In this document: piece after piece, positions 6,425 to 14,854 of the stretch | Layout: every line of letters starts with the position of its first letter | How positions within the stretch are numbered: position 1 is the first letter of the stretch | Source of the DNA: Candidatus Zixiibacteriota bacterium | GTDB taxonomy: Bacteria > Zixibacteria > MSB-5A5 > JAABVY01 > JAHJOQ01 | NCBI GenBank assembly: GCA_024275215.1 | Contig: JAJRZO010000146.1 | Location: 1 to 22,913 of the forward strand | Direction: 5' to 3' | DNA length: 22,913 nucleotides | Position numbers and translations under genes: made by a program | Notes under the pieces: generated by a model | Database searches by the model: none | Seen by the model: only the letters and a program-made list of their open reading frames with translations | What the model was told of the DNA's origin: nothing

Positions 6425-9016
6425 ATGAAGAGTTCGGAAATCAGACAATCGTTTCTCGACTATTTTAGGAAACTCGATCATAAGGTTGTTCCATCATCAT
6501 TGCTGATCCCGGTCGATGACCCGACGCTCATGTTTACTAACGCGGGCATGAACCAGTTCAAGCTGGTCTTTACCGGCGACGAGAAGAGACCGTACAAACG
6601 CGCAACTTCGAGCCAGAAATGTATCCGCGCGGGTGGAAAGCACAATGATCTCGAAAACGTGGGTGAAACGCCGCGACATCACACTTTCTTCGAAATGCTC
6701 GGCAATTTCTCATTCGGCGACTATTTCAAGGCTGAAGCTATAGAATATGCCTGGGAATTTACCACAAAAATTATCGAACTTCCGAAAGATCGCATTTGGG
6801 TGAGTGTATTCCGGGATGACGACGAGGCATACGAGTTGTGGGAGAAGATTGTTCCTGACTTGAAAGGCAGGATCCTCAGATTCGGCGAAAAAGAGAATTA
6901 CTGGTCGATGGGTGATACCGGCCCATGCGGACCATGCTCCGAGATTCATTTCGACAGGGGCGAAGAATTTGGGACTGGTTCCGAAGATGTTGTCAATGGT
7001 GAGACAGATCGGTTTGTGGAAATCTGGAATCTGGTCTTCATGCAGTTCGATAAAGATGCTGACGGAAATATCACGCCATTGCCGAGACCATCGATTGATA
7101 CTGGCGCGGGACTCGAACGAATCGTCTGTATATTGCAGGATGCAGAGACTAATTTCGACACTGATCTGTTTGTGCCGATCATAAATGCGCTTGAAAATAT
7201 CTGCGGGAAGAAATACATGACCGGTTCCGCCGGGACATCGTTCCGTGTGGTTGCCGATCATCTAAGGGCGTTGACATTTGCGTTCTCCGATGGCGCGGTG
7301 CCATCAAACGAGGGCAGAGGATATGTTCTGCGCCGGATTCTCAGGAGAGCAGCCCGTCATGGCAGACTGCTCGGCGTTCACGAACCATTTATGTACAAGC
7401 TGACGCCTGTTGTCCGTGAAATCATGGGCGGGGCTTATCCTGAACTCGAGTCGAAAGCAAAACATGTTACGGAATTGATACGAGCGGAAGAGGAACGTTT
7501 CAATGAGACACTTGACAAAGGTCTTGCCTTGTTCGACAAAGTTGCCAAGAAAGTCAAATCTGCCGGAAACAATACGATTCCCGGTGAGGATGTGTTCAAG
7601 TTGTTCGATACGTATGGATTCCCTGTCGATCTGACTGAGGTTATGGCTCGCGAAAGCGGTTTGAAAATCGATATGCCCGGCTTTGAAGAACACATGTCCG
7701 AACAGAAACGCCGAAGCAAGGAAGCGCGCGGCTCAGTAGGTCTGACTGTCAGTTCGTATAAGGAAGAGAGCGAGTTTGCAGGCTATTCCTCGATGAGATG
7801 CACTGAAGTCACCGTGCTAAAGGTAAAGGAACGAGAGGATGGCAGGCTGGAGGTTCTGCTGGATAAGACGCCATTCTACGGTGAGTCGGGAGGACAGGTT
7901 GGCGATACAGGCAGGTTGACGGCAGACGGGCTGGTTTTCGAGGTGCTTGATACACTTAAAAGTGGTGAAGCGATTCTTCACATCGGGAAAAACCTGCAAG
8001 GGAGCATTTCTGCATTTGAGAATATGAAAGTCTGTGCAGAAATTGATGCGAATCGCAGGAAGGCGATTGCCCGCAACCACACCGCGACTCATCTTGTCCA
8101 CAAGGCTTTGCGTGAAATTCTCGGCGAACATGTCGAGCAATCCGGCTCGCATGTCGATCATGAACGATTACGGTTTGACTTCACTCATTTCAAGGCTGTA
8201 ACACCTGATGAATTGAAACAGATAGAACAACGCGTCAATGAATCGATCATGGCGAATTATCCTGTGAAATGGAGAGTGACCTCCATTGATGAAGCCAGGA
8301 CTGCCGGTGCGATGGCGTTGTTTGGCGAAAAATATGGCGAGCGAGTCAGGATGGTTGAAATTGATGACTATTCCCGCGAGTTGTGCGGCGGTACACATGT
8401 GAAATCGACCGGAGAGATCGGGTTGTTCATAATAACTCAGGAAACCGCTGTCGCAGCCGGAATGCGCAGGATGGAAGCTCTCACCGGCGAGGGCGCGTAT
8501 CGCCTTATGTCGGAATATCGTGACAGCGTATATCAAATATCAGCTTTGTTGAAATCGACACAATCAGAATTGACAGAACGCGTTGAGAGTCTGATCAACA
8601 AAGTCAAAGAGCAACAGAAAGAGATCGAAAAATCCAGACAGGCTCATGGTGACAAAAAGATAAAATCGAATCTTGATAATCTGATTCAGGTCGGAGATTA
8701 TTACTTTACGACTGCTGAGATTGGTGACAGAAAGGAAGCACAGCAATATCTTGATAATATCAAGAATGATTCGAGGAAAGTAATCGTCTGCATGAAACAG
8801 GAATCCAATTATTTCATCGCGGTGTCGAAGGTCGCCGCCGAGAATGGTGTTTCTGCAAAATCGATCATTAAAAGTGTGAACGGCATGCTCAGTGGGAGAG
8901 GTGGCGGCAAGGATACATTTGCACAAGGTGGAACAAAACAACCATTCACACTTGAGGAATTGGAGAAGTGCTTCAAAAGTTATATAAAAGATAGCGTGAA
9001 AGAGAAAGAGAAGTAA
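6425..9016 (+). CDS. alaS: Alanine-tRNA ligase
   Basis: It charges tRNA(Ala) with alanine and clears mischarged Ser/Gly. The 863 residues are near the usual 870-880. The class II core at the N-terminus includes ETPRHHTFFEMLGNFSFGDY (about 80-99) and SIDTGAGLERI. The editing domain carries NHTATH (H552, H556) and CGGTH (C654, H658), the zinc-binding set. The C-terminal C-Ala domain holds GMLSGRGGGKDTFAQGG. The protein is complete. The ATG fits the conserved start of the family (SSEIRQSFLDYF). No strong Shine-Dalgarno sequence precedes it. recX-alaS adjacency is common in bacteria, but here repeats separate and flank the gene. Confidence 0.97.
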   Translation: MKSSEIRQSFLDYFRKLDHKVVPSSLLIPVDDPTLMFTNAGMNQFKLVFTGDEKRPYKRATSSQKCIRAGGKHNDLENVGETPRHHTFFEMLGNFSFGDYFKAEAIEYAWEFTTKIIELPKDRIWVSVFRDDDEAYELWEKIVPDLKGRILRFGEKENYWSMGDTGPCGPCSEIHFDRGEEFGTGSEDVVNGETDRFVEIWNLVFMQFDKDADGNITPLPRPSIDTGAGLERIVCILQDAETNFDTDLFVPIINALENICGKKYMTGSAGTSFRVVADHLRALTFAFSDGAVPSNEGRGYVLRRILRRAARHGRLLGVHEPFMYKLTPVVREIMGGAYPELESKAKHVTELIRAEEERFNETLDKGLALFDKVAKKVKSAGNNTIPGEDVFKLFDTYGFPVDLTEVMARESGLKIDMPGFEEHMSEQKRRSKEARGSVGLTVSSYKEESEFAGYSSMRCTEVTVLKVKEREDGRLEVLLDKTPFYGESGGQVGDTGRLTADGLVFEVLDTLKSGEAILHIGKNLQGSISAFENMKVCAEIDANRRKAIARNHTATHLVHKALREILGEHVEQSGSHVDHERLRFDFTHFKAVTPDELKQIEQRVNESIMANYPVKWRVTSIDEARTAGAMALFGEKYGERVRMVEIDDYSRELCGGTHVKSTGEIGLFIITQETAVAAGMRRMEALTGEGAYRLMSEYRDSVYQISALLKSTQSELTERVESLINKVKEQQKEIEKSRQAHGDKKIKSNLDNLIQVGDYYFTTAEIGDRKEAQQYLDNIKNDSRKVIVCMKQESNYFIAVSKVAAENGVSAKSIIKSVNGMLSGRGGGKDTFAQGGTKQPFTLEELEKCFKSYIKDSVKEKEK

Positions 9017-9040
9017 TACCGTCATTTCCGCGCAGGCGGG

Positions 9041-9056
9041 AATCCGGAACCGGATT
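9041..9056. repeat. Hairpin AATCCGG/CCGGATT
   Basis: Seven-base perfect arms with AA between them, 24 bases after the alaS stop. The preceding GTCATTTCCGC...GCGGGAATCC resembles a short palindrome widely seen in bacterial spacers. Confidence 0.6.
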
Positions 9057-9097
9057 TAGAATGCGTAAATGTTGCAGTCTTGAAAGACCTGACTGGT

Positions 9098-9115
9098 CCC
9101 CTGCCTTCGCAGGGG
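9098..9115. repeat. Hairpin CCCCTGC/GCAGGGG
   Basis: Seven-base perfect arms with CTTC loop, directly before the 93-base repeat. It occupies the place of the GC-rich palindrome of the 6221-6250 element. Confidence 0.65.
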
Positions 9116-9119
9116 TGAC

Positions 9120-9212
9120 GTAAAAGTGCACACAGTAGCTGTGCTGCTGTGTGTTCAGCATATCGCATTGTAGGTAGTTATATGACAGAATCTGCAGGGG
9201 CACAGCCCCTGC
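9120..9212. repeat. 93-base interspersed repeat, copy downstream of alaS
   Basis: Ungapped partner of 6256-6348 in the same orientation, about 10 mismatches concentrated in the middle third. It ends with the same perfect hairpin (9194-9212). Confidence 0.85.
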
Positions 9213-9223
9213 GAGTACTCACT

Positions 9224-9254
9224 GTAGGTCAAGCGGCCTGCCCGCTTGACCTAC
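9224..9254. repeat. Perfect 13-bp inverted repeat
   Basis: GTAGGTCAAGCGG, loop CCTGC, CCGCTTGACCTAC. This is the longest perfect palindrome noted in the window, 45 bases before the GTG of the next gene. It could be a hairpin terminator-like element without T tract, a protein-binding site, or part of the repeat mosaic. Confidence 0.8.
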
Positions 9255-9299
9255 GAGGACTATCATATTATCAGGCCCGGTATGGAAAGAGGATATTGA

Positions 9300-10064
9300 G
9301 TGATCGTTTATGATTATCTTTTGAAGACCAGAAACCTTAAGGGTGCCGGTTTTCTCGTGCTGATCGATCCGGACAGGGTCGATCCGGATCATTTGGTTCC
9401 GTTTGTCGAGCAGTCTGTCGAAGCGGGCGTCGATGCCTTTCTTGTGGGAACATCGCTTCTGACGGATGCGAACGCATCCGAGATTATCACAACGATCAAG
9501 AAGACATCCGAAATTCCGGCGATCATATTTCCGGGAAGCTGGCGACAGATTGCGCCTGAAGCCGATGCGATTCTCTATTTGTCGCTAATATCAGGAAGGA
9601 ACCCCGACTATCTGATTTCCGAGCAGGTCAAAGGTGCGCCTGCTGTCAAAGCCTGCGGTATCGAGGCAATTCCGACAGGATATATGCTCATCGATTCGGG
9701 AAAGCGCACATCGGTCGAATTCATGTCGAGCACACTGCCGATTCCGCGCGACAAATCGGACATAGCGAAAGTCCATGCGCTCGCGGGTGAATACCTCGGT
9801 ATGAAACTGATATATCTCGAAGCCGGATCAGGCGCAATAGAGTCTGTTCCTGACAAGATGGTCGAGGAAGTGACTAATTATATAACATGTCCGGTGATCG
9901 TCGGTGGCGGTATCGACAGCCCCGAAGAAGCTCACAGCAAAGTAATATCGGGTGCGCCGTTCGTGGTGGTTGGGAATCATTTCGAGAAGGGATCATCTCG
10001 GGAATTGCTTTCGCAATTCGCCGAAGCAGTACATGTTAGATCTTCAGCAGGAGTAGAGTTGTGA
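9300..10064 (+). CDS. Geranylgeranylglyceryl phosphate synthase family protein (PcrB/GGGPS)
   Basis: The family condenses glycerol 1-phosphate with a polyprenyl diphosphate, the first ether-bond step of archaeal lipids. Group II bacterial members are known from Bacteroidota. The TIM-barrel landmarks are FLVLIDPDR (18-26), VGTSLL (49-54), YLEAGSGA (172-179), VIVGGGI (199-205) and VVGNHFEKG (223-231). The 254 residues match the family. The start is GTG at 9300, preceded by AAGAGG. The last four bases overlap the gmhA start (GTGA). Prenyl chain length and product are not predictable here. It sits with LPS-type genes, suggesting an envelope role. It is not an archaeal operon context. Confidence 0.85.
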   Translation: MIVYDYLLKTRNLKGAGFLVLIDPDRVDPDHLVPFVEQSVEAGVDAFLVGTSLLTDANASEIITTIKKTSEIPAIIFPGSWRQIAPEADAILYLSLISGRNPDYLISEQVKGAPAVKACGIEAIPTGYMLIDSGKRTSVEFMSSTLPIPRDKSDIAKVHALAGEYLGMKLIYLEAGSGAIESVPDKMVEEVTNYITCPVIVGGGIDSPEEAHSKVISGAPFVVVGNHFEKGSSRELLSQFAEAVHVRSSAGVEL

Positions 10065-10654
10065 CAGAGAGTGAGCGCGAATTGACGCTGGAAGCATTGA
10101 CAGAGAAAGAGCGGTTGCTTCTGGCCGGAAAGAACGATTATCCCGACAAGATTGCTTTTCTGGCTGAGATGATTTCATCGACAATCAGCAACGGTGGCAA
10201 AATTCTGGTGTGTGGAAACGGTGGTTCGGCTGCCGAGAGTCAGCATTTTGCGGCAGAGATGGTTGTCAGGCTGACTGCCAAAGTCGAACGCTCAGCATTT
10301 CCGGCAATCGCGTTGACATCGGACACTTCAGTCATCACGGCATGCTCGAATGATTACGGCTTCGAGAGAGTATTTGCGCGACAGGTTGAAGCTATAGGAA
10401 GAAAAGGCGATCTGCTTCTTGCGCTGTCCACATCGGGGAATTCCGACAATGTCATCAACGCTGTCACTGCCGCGAGAGATTTACAAATTGAAACAGCCGC
10501 ACTTCTCGGTAAGAGTGGCGGAGAACTCGCGGAAATCACTAATTTCAGCATTATAATACCATCGCAGTCGGTCACGAGGATTCAGGAAGAACACCTGTTT
10601 ATACTGCATCAGGTGGTCGAACTTGTCCAGTTGTCGCTCTCACCCGAAGAATAG
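10061..10654 (+). CDS. gmhA: Phosphoheptose isomerase (SIS domain)
   Basis: GmhA converts sedoheptulose 7-phosphate to glycero-manno-heptose 7-phosphate, the first step of ADP-heptose synthesis for LPS core. The 197 residues form one SIS domain with CGNGGSAAESQHFAAE (51-66) and LSTSGNSDNV (122-131). The zinc ligands expected from E. coli GmhA are all present (H62, E66, Q175, H183). GTG at 10061 overlaps the preceding stop and has AGGAG (10049-10053). Other SIS proteins (DiaA-like) are possible, but the zinc set and the envelope neighbours favour GmhA. Confidence 0.88.
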   Translation: MTESERELTLEALTEKERLLLAGKNDYPDKIAFLAEMISSTISNGGKILVCGNGGSAAESQHFAAEMVVRLTAKVERSAFPAIALTSDTSVITACSNDYGFERVFARQVEAIGRKGDLLLALSTSGNSDNVINAVTAARDLQIETAALLGKSGGELAEITNFSIIIPSQSVTRIQEEHLFILHQVVELVQLSLSPEE

Positions 10655-10675
10655 AGTACCGAGGATGCTCAAACA

Positions 10676-11452
10676 ATGCGACTAAGGAGAATAACCGACA
10701 AGTCGCAACTCAAAAGATTCCTTTCGACAAATCCCGCAGAAGCCCTCTATTTTCTTGGCGATCTCGATGATTACTATTTCCCGAAATGTGAATGGTTTTT
10801 CGTTGAAGATAATGATGCTCCACGATCGGTCATATTGTTGTACAAGAGCAGTATAACGACTCTGTTGGTGCTTGGTAGTATTTCAGGAGTCGAACATTTC
10901 CTGACTGAACATCTCGATTTGCTTCCAGACGAATTCTACTCGGCATGGTTCGATAGGTATGACGCCCTGATGACAAACATATTTGTGATTCCCAATCCAA
11001 AGGGAATGCTTCGGATGACTGTTACCATAGAGACATTCAAACCGATCAACTATTCAGGTGAAATTAAATTTCTCAATCTTTCACATAGAGATGAAGTGAT
11101 AAGATTGCTCGAATCGTATCCGGGTAATTTCTTTGAGGAATACCAATTGGCGACAGGATACTATCGAGGTATCTTCATGGATAACAGGCTCGTGGCTATG
11201 GCCGGAGTGCATACGGCCAGTGTCGATACAGGAGTCGCGGCAATCGGGAATGTTGTAACTGATGCGGAGTATCGAAAGAGAGGACTTGCGGGTTATGTCA
11301 CCTCTGGGGTGGTTGCTGCGCTTCTGAAAGATCATGACCTTGTCGGATTGAATGTCGGAGAAGATAATCAACATGCTGTTCGCACTTACGCCAGGCTTGG
11401 ATTTGAAGTGAAAATGAAATTCCGTGAAGGATATTGCCATAAGCGGAAGTAG
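10676..11452 (+). CDS. GNAT-family N-acetyltransferase, substrate unknown
   Basis: The protein has 258 residues. The N-terminal half (1-120) is unassigned and could be a degenerate GNAT-like or substrate domain. The C-terminal half (about 125-256) is a GNAT fold with the acetyl-CoA pyrophosphate loop RKRGLA (200-205), GNVVTDAEYR before it, and LNVGEDNQHAVRTYARLGFE (225-244), the typical GNAT C-terminal signature. It is closest in style to FR47-like acetyltransferases. The gene starts 21 bases after gmhA and ends 7 bases before the O-antigen ligase-like gene. Sugar or lipid-linked amine acetylation in the envelope is a guess from context only. Confidence 0.75.
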   Translation: MRLRRITDKSQLKRFLSTNPAEALYFLGDLDDYYFPKCEWFFVEDNDAPRSVILLYKSSITTLLVLGSISGVEHFLTEHLDLLPDEFYSAWFDRYDALMTNIFVIPNPKGMLRMTVTIETFKPINYSGEIKFLNLSHRDEVIRLLESYPGNFFEEYQLATGYYRGIFMDNRLVAMAGVHTASVDTGVAAIGNVVTDAEYRKRGLAGYVTSGVVAALLKDHDLVGLNVGEDNQHAVRTYARLGFEVKMKFREGYCHKRK

Positions 11453-11459
11453 GTTTTGA

Positions 11460-12683
11460 ATGAAATCGGCAGACAACATATCGAAATACTGGATCAACCC
11501 CACACTATATGTTGTTGTGATGTTTCTTCCGTTCTCGATAGCCATCTCCGAGATATTTCTCCTGATCCTGCTGCTCGGTGTACTTGCCCATGTTGCTGTG
11601 AGCGGAGCGTTTGCAGAATTCAAGTCATCGCTTTTGTATGCCGTAGTCGCCTATATACTGATCTCACTCGTATCTGCATTGTTCTGTGATATAAATCCGA
11701 AATCGATCAATGAGGTCGGACATCTATTGTTGTACATAGTCCTGTTTGCGGGAATCTACATGGGACGAAGAGCGATGTTCACGAGAGGTCATCTATATTT
11801 GTTCATGGGAGCGGTGGCATTTGGTGCGATCAACGGTATAGTACAATTCTTCAATGACTACGGGATCGTAGGTAAGTTGACAGTGAACAAGCCGGGAATT
11901 CCTCCCCGTATCAGGGGTACATTTTCCAACAACCTGACATACACCGGCTTCTACGGTATGGCGTTGTTCTTTTTTCTGCCGTTTTTGTCGGTAAAAACAA
12001 AACGATTCCGTGCGGCACTATCACTGGTACTTCTTTTGTTGATTGCTGCGCTTCTCCTGACTCATGCTCGCGGCGGGCTTGCTGCCGCTGTTGTTACGGG
12101 TGTATTGTTCGTGTTGCGCCAGCGCAGATATATCGTTCACTTGGTTGCAGTAATTGTTGTGATTATTGTGGTGACTTTGCTGTTTTTGCCTGAACTTGTC
12201 GCTCGTGTGGGCTATATATTCGATAACAGCATGAGTATGAGCACGATGTCGCTCAGATATATATATGCTAAAGCGGCTATTGATTTTTTTCTCGGTAACC
12301 CCCTTCTTGGAATCGGACCGGGAGCATTTACTGCAGCATTCGAACTTTGGAAAACATCTCCTGAGCTTGGTCCCGCTGCCCACGCGCATAATCAGTATCT
12401 GGAAGTGTTGGCAACTACGGGCATTCTTGGATTCACTGCGTTTATTTCAATTCTCGTTATCATTTTTCGGCGGTTGCTCAAAGCTATCGCTCAAACAGGG
12501 GAAAGACTCGCAGATCCTCTAATCGTAGGAGCGCTCTACTCACTTGTATTTATCTGTATTTCATCGGTGTTTGAATGTCATTTTTCCGATGAGGAAATAT
12601 TCAACCTCATAAACCTGCTCGTCGGGATAGGTCTCGGTACCGCTATTAGAGCGACCGTGAGTCATCATCCACCTGAGGTGTGA
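11460..12683 (+). CDS. O-antigen ligase/polymerase-like membrane protein (Wzy_C family)
   Basis: This is an integral membrane protein of 407 residues with roughly 10-12 hydrophobic segments. It has the family's large periplasmic loop before the last segments, with AAHAHNQYLEVLATTGI (H310 of the HN motif). LTHARGGLAA lies earlier. Family members transfer or polymerise O-antigen or other lipid-linked glycans on the periplasmic side. WaaL, Wzy and protein glycan ligases cannot be told apart from sequence alone. With gmhA in the same cluster, LPS O-antigen attachment is the most likely role. The ATG at 11460 lies 7 bases after the preceding stop. Confidence 0.8.
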   Translation: MKSADNISKYWINPTLYVVVMFLPFSIAISEIFLLILLLGVLAHVAVSGAFAEFKSSLLYAVVAYILISLVSALFCDINPKSINEVGHLLLYIVLFAGIYMGRRAMFTRGHLYLFMGAVAFGAINGIVQFFNDYGIVGKLTVNKPGIPPRIRGTFSNNLTYTGFYGMALFFFLPFLSVKTKRFRAALSLVLLLLIAALLLTHARGGLAAAVVTGVLFVLRQRRYIVHLVAVIVVIIVVTLLFLPELVARVGYIFDNSMSMSTMSLRYIYAKAAIDFFLGNPLLGIGPGAFTAAFELWKTSPELGPAAHAHNQYLEVLATTGILGFTAFISILVIIFRRLLKAIAQTGERLADPLIVGALYSLVFICISSVFECHFSDEEIFNLINLLVGIGLGTAIRATVSHHPPEV

Positions 12684-12757
12684 CAGATCGGTTCGTCAAA
12701 CTCAGAGTAACTTTGCCTGCAAGAATGACAAACTGCATACGAGTGTCGATGTCGCAA

Positions 12758-12786
12758 AGATGGTTCCCTGTTTTGCGGGGATGATA
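12758..12786. repeat. Copy 2 of short shared spacer element
   Basis: It begins AGATGGTTCCC and ends GGGGATGATA, closely matching 6221-6250 with one gap and a few substitutions. It is intergenic, between the O-antigen ligase-like gene and the promoter of the peptidase gene. Confidence 0.55.
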
Positions 12787-12792
12787 TAGACA

Positions 12793-12821
12793 TTGCTTTT
12801 ATCATTTCATACCTGTAGAAT
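12793..12821 (+). promoter_or_regulatory. Probable sigma70-type promoter for the S9 peptidase gene
   Basis: TTGCTT (12793-12798) and TAGAAT (12816-12821, 5 of 6 matches to TATAAT) are spaced by 17 bases. The start codon at 12857 is 35 bases past the -10. The surrounding region is AT-rich. It would make the peptidase an independent transcript. Confidence 0.5.
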
Positions 12822-12856
12822 GAACCTGAGCCTTAATTGACAAGGAGCAGTATCCA

Positions 12857-14854
12857 ATGAAAAAAAGCAAGATCACCGCAGAAGACCTGCTGAAGTTGAA
12901 ATTCATAAACTATGTCGTACTATCTCCTGATGAATCGAAAGTCATGTTTACATCATCGGTTGCATCTGAGAACAAGAAGAAATACTTTTCTCATATCTAC
13001 ATGGTCAACTCAGATGGTTCTGATTTCAGGCAATATACGTTTGGCGATGTTTCCGACAGCGCACCTGTTTTCTCTCCGGATGGTGAATGGATCGTTTTTC
13101 TCTCAAAACGGGGTGAGAAGAAAGGTATATATCGAATGCCGACATCAGGAGGCGAAGCAAAACTTCTTGTCGAGTCGGACGGATCGTTTTCGGATTTGTC
13201 TGTTTCTCCGGATGGCAGAAAAATCCTTTGCATATTCGCAAAAGCGGATAAAGTGCCTGAAGATGAAAAGGGTAAGAAAGAAGCTCCGGTCTTCAGACAT
13301 ATTACACGCCTGTTTTATAAACTCGATGGCACAGGATTCATTCCACAGGATCGCGGGCATATTCATATCTTTGATGTCAACACCGGCAAAGGGAAGCGGA
13401 TTATCAATATGCGAAATGGCGAACGGTCACCCGTATGGTTTCCCGACAACAGGCGGATAGCGTTCATATCCAATACTCAAAGGGATTCTGACCGCGACAG
13501 CATGATGGATGATGTTTTCGTCATTTCGGCAAACGGCTGCAAACCACGTAGACTGAACACACCCACCGGTCCTGTTGCCGCTCTGTCAGTTTCGCCTGAC
13601 AGTAAATTTATAGCGTTCGTCGGTCACGATGAACCTGATGACGCGTGGGGTGTGGCAAATTACCATATCTGGAAAGTCCCTGTTACGGGTGGAAAAGCGG
13701 TTGATCTGACCCCAAAACTCGATCGAATGACTTATGATCTGACTATCTCGGACACTGGCGAGGGTTTTGGCGTAATGCCTCCGCACTGGTCGCCTGACGG
13801 GAAAAAATTGTTTTTCACGGTCTCGACATCTGGCGCGACGCATCTTTGCTCAGTAACTACGGGTGGCCGGAATTTCAGGACAGTCATCGGTGGCAAGCTC
13901 CATGTTAAAGCCGCATCGATGTCAGGCAGAGGAAATTTAATTGCGGCCGCAATAACAACCGCGAATATGCCTGCGGAAGTATTTGTCTCGAAAGCTACAT
14001 CCGGCTCGAAACCGAAGCAGTTGACATATCTGAATCGTGATCTTCTCAGAAAACGCGATGTCAGTAAACCGAAAGAGATTATTGTAAGCGGACATGACGG
14101 CTACCCGATTCATGGATGGGTTCTCACACCGCCGAATTTCAATCCGAAAAGAAAATACGCCTCGATCATGCAGATTCATGGCGGTCCGAGAGTGCAGTAT
14201 GGCTACAGCTTCTTTCATGAAATGCAGTATCTTGCATCACAAGGCTATGTTGTCTATTACTGCAACCCGCGCGGCGGACAGGGTTACGGACGGAAACACG
14301 CCGAATGTACTGTCAATAACTGGGGCAGCGTCGACTACGAAGATTGTATGTCAATGGCGCGGTATATGGCTGATCAGAAGTATATCAATCCCAAACAAAT
14401 GGGTGTGACTGGCGGGAGCTATGGCGGTTACATGACCAACTGGATTGTCACGCATACGAGACTTTTCAGCGCGGCGATAACACAGAGGTCTGTATCGAAT
14501 CTCATATCGTTCTACGGATCATCCGACATAGGATTCGGATTTACGCGCGAAATTAAAGGCTCACCGTACACGGAAACGGATGCCTGGTGGGAAATGTCAC
14601 CGATAAAGCATATTCGTGATTGCAGAACACCGCTTCTTGTGATTCACTCCGAACAGGATCTTCGATGCCCAATCGAACAGGGCGAGCAGGTCTTTATCGC
14701 GCTCAAAATGCTCAGGCGCACAGTCGAGATGGTGCGATTTCCGGGTGAACCGCATGGGTTGTCACGAAGCGGGCGACCGGACAGACGAATCGCTCGACTT
14801 GAATGGATATCGAAGTGGTTTGATAAGTATCTTAAGGGGAAGAAAGGCAAGTAG
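12857..14854 (+). CDS. S9 family serine peptidase (dipeptidyl/acylaminoacyl peptidase-like)
   Basis: The N-terminal part (about 1-390) is a beta-propeller of TolB/PD40-like repeats, with SPDESKVMF, FSPDGEWIVF, SPDGRKILC, SPDSKFIAF and WSPDGKKLFF marking blades. The C-terminal alpha/beta hydrolase (about 400-665) has the triad S521 in GGSYGGYMT, D601 in HSEQDLRCP and H633 in EPHGLSRSGRP. The family removes dipeptides or acylated residues from small peptides. Its 665 residues are normal. No signal peptide is visible (MKKSKITAEDLLKLKF), so a cytoplasmic enzyme is likely. AAGGAG lies 9 bases before the ATG. Confidence 0.92.
   Translation: MKKSKITAEDLLKLKFINYVVLSPDESKVMFTSSVASENKKKYFSHIYMVNSDGSDFRQYTFGDVSDSAPVFSPDGEWIVFLSKRGEKKGIYRMPTSGGEAKLLVESDGSFSDLSVSPDGRKILCIFAKADKVPEDEKGKKEAPVFRHITRLFYKLDGTGFIPQDRGHIHIFDVNTGKGKRIINMRNGERSPVWFPDNRRIAFISNTQRDSDRDSMMDDVFVISANGCKPRRLNTPTGPVAALSVSPDSKFIAFVGHDEPDDAWGVANYHIWKVPVTGGKAVDLTPKLDRMTYDLTISDTGEGFGVMPPHWSPDGKKLFFTVSTSGATHLCSVTTGGRNFRTVIGGKLHVKAASMSGRGNLIAAAITTANMPAEVFVSKATSGSKPKQLTYLNRDLLRKRDVSKPKEIIVSGHDGYPIHGWVLTPPNFNPKRKYASIMQIHGGPRVQYGYSFFHEMQYLASQGYVVYYCNPRGGQGYGRKHAECTVNNWGSVDYEDCMSMARYMADQKYINPKQMGVTGGSYGGYMTNWIVTHTRLFSAAITQRSVSNLISFYGSSDIGFGFTREIKGSPYTETDAWWEMSPIKHIRDCRTPLLVIHSEQDLRCPIEQGEQVFIALKMLRRTVEMVRFPGEPHGLSRSGRPDRRIARLEWISKWFDKYLKGKKGK

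Larger units (their letters stand above)
9017..9299. other. alaS-GGGPS spacer with five palindromes
   Basis: No gene is supported. The spacer carries successive inverted repeats at about 9026-9042 (imperfect), 9041-9056, 9098-9115, 9194-9212 and 9224-9254, plus the second copy of the 93-base repeat. The density resembles a mosaic of REP-like elements. None is followed by a T tract. Confidence 0.7.

Noticed and set aside
6256..9212. Composite transposon carrying alaS
   Set aside because: The repeats are short, in direct orientation, carry no transposase, and alaS is a full-length housekeeping gene with normal composition.
9098..9254. Intrinsic terminator of alaS
   Set aside because: Hairpins are strong but lack a following run of T residues.
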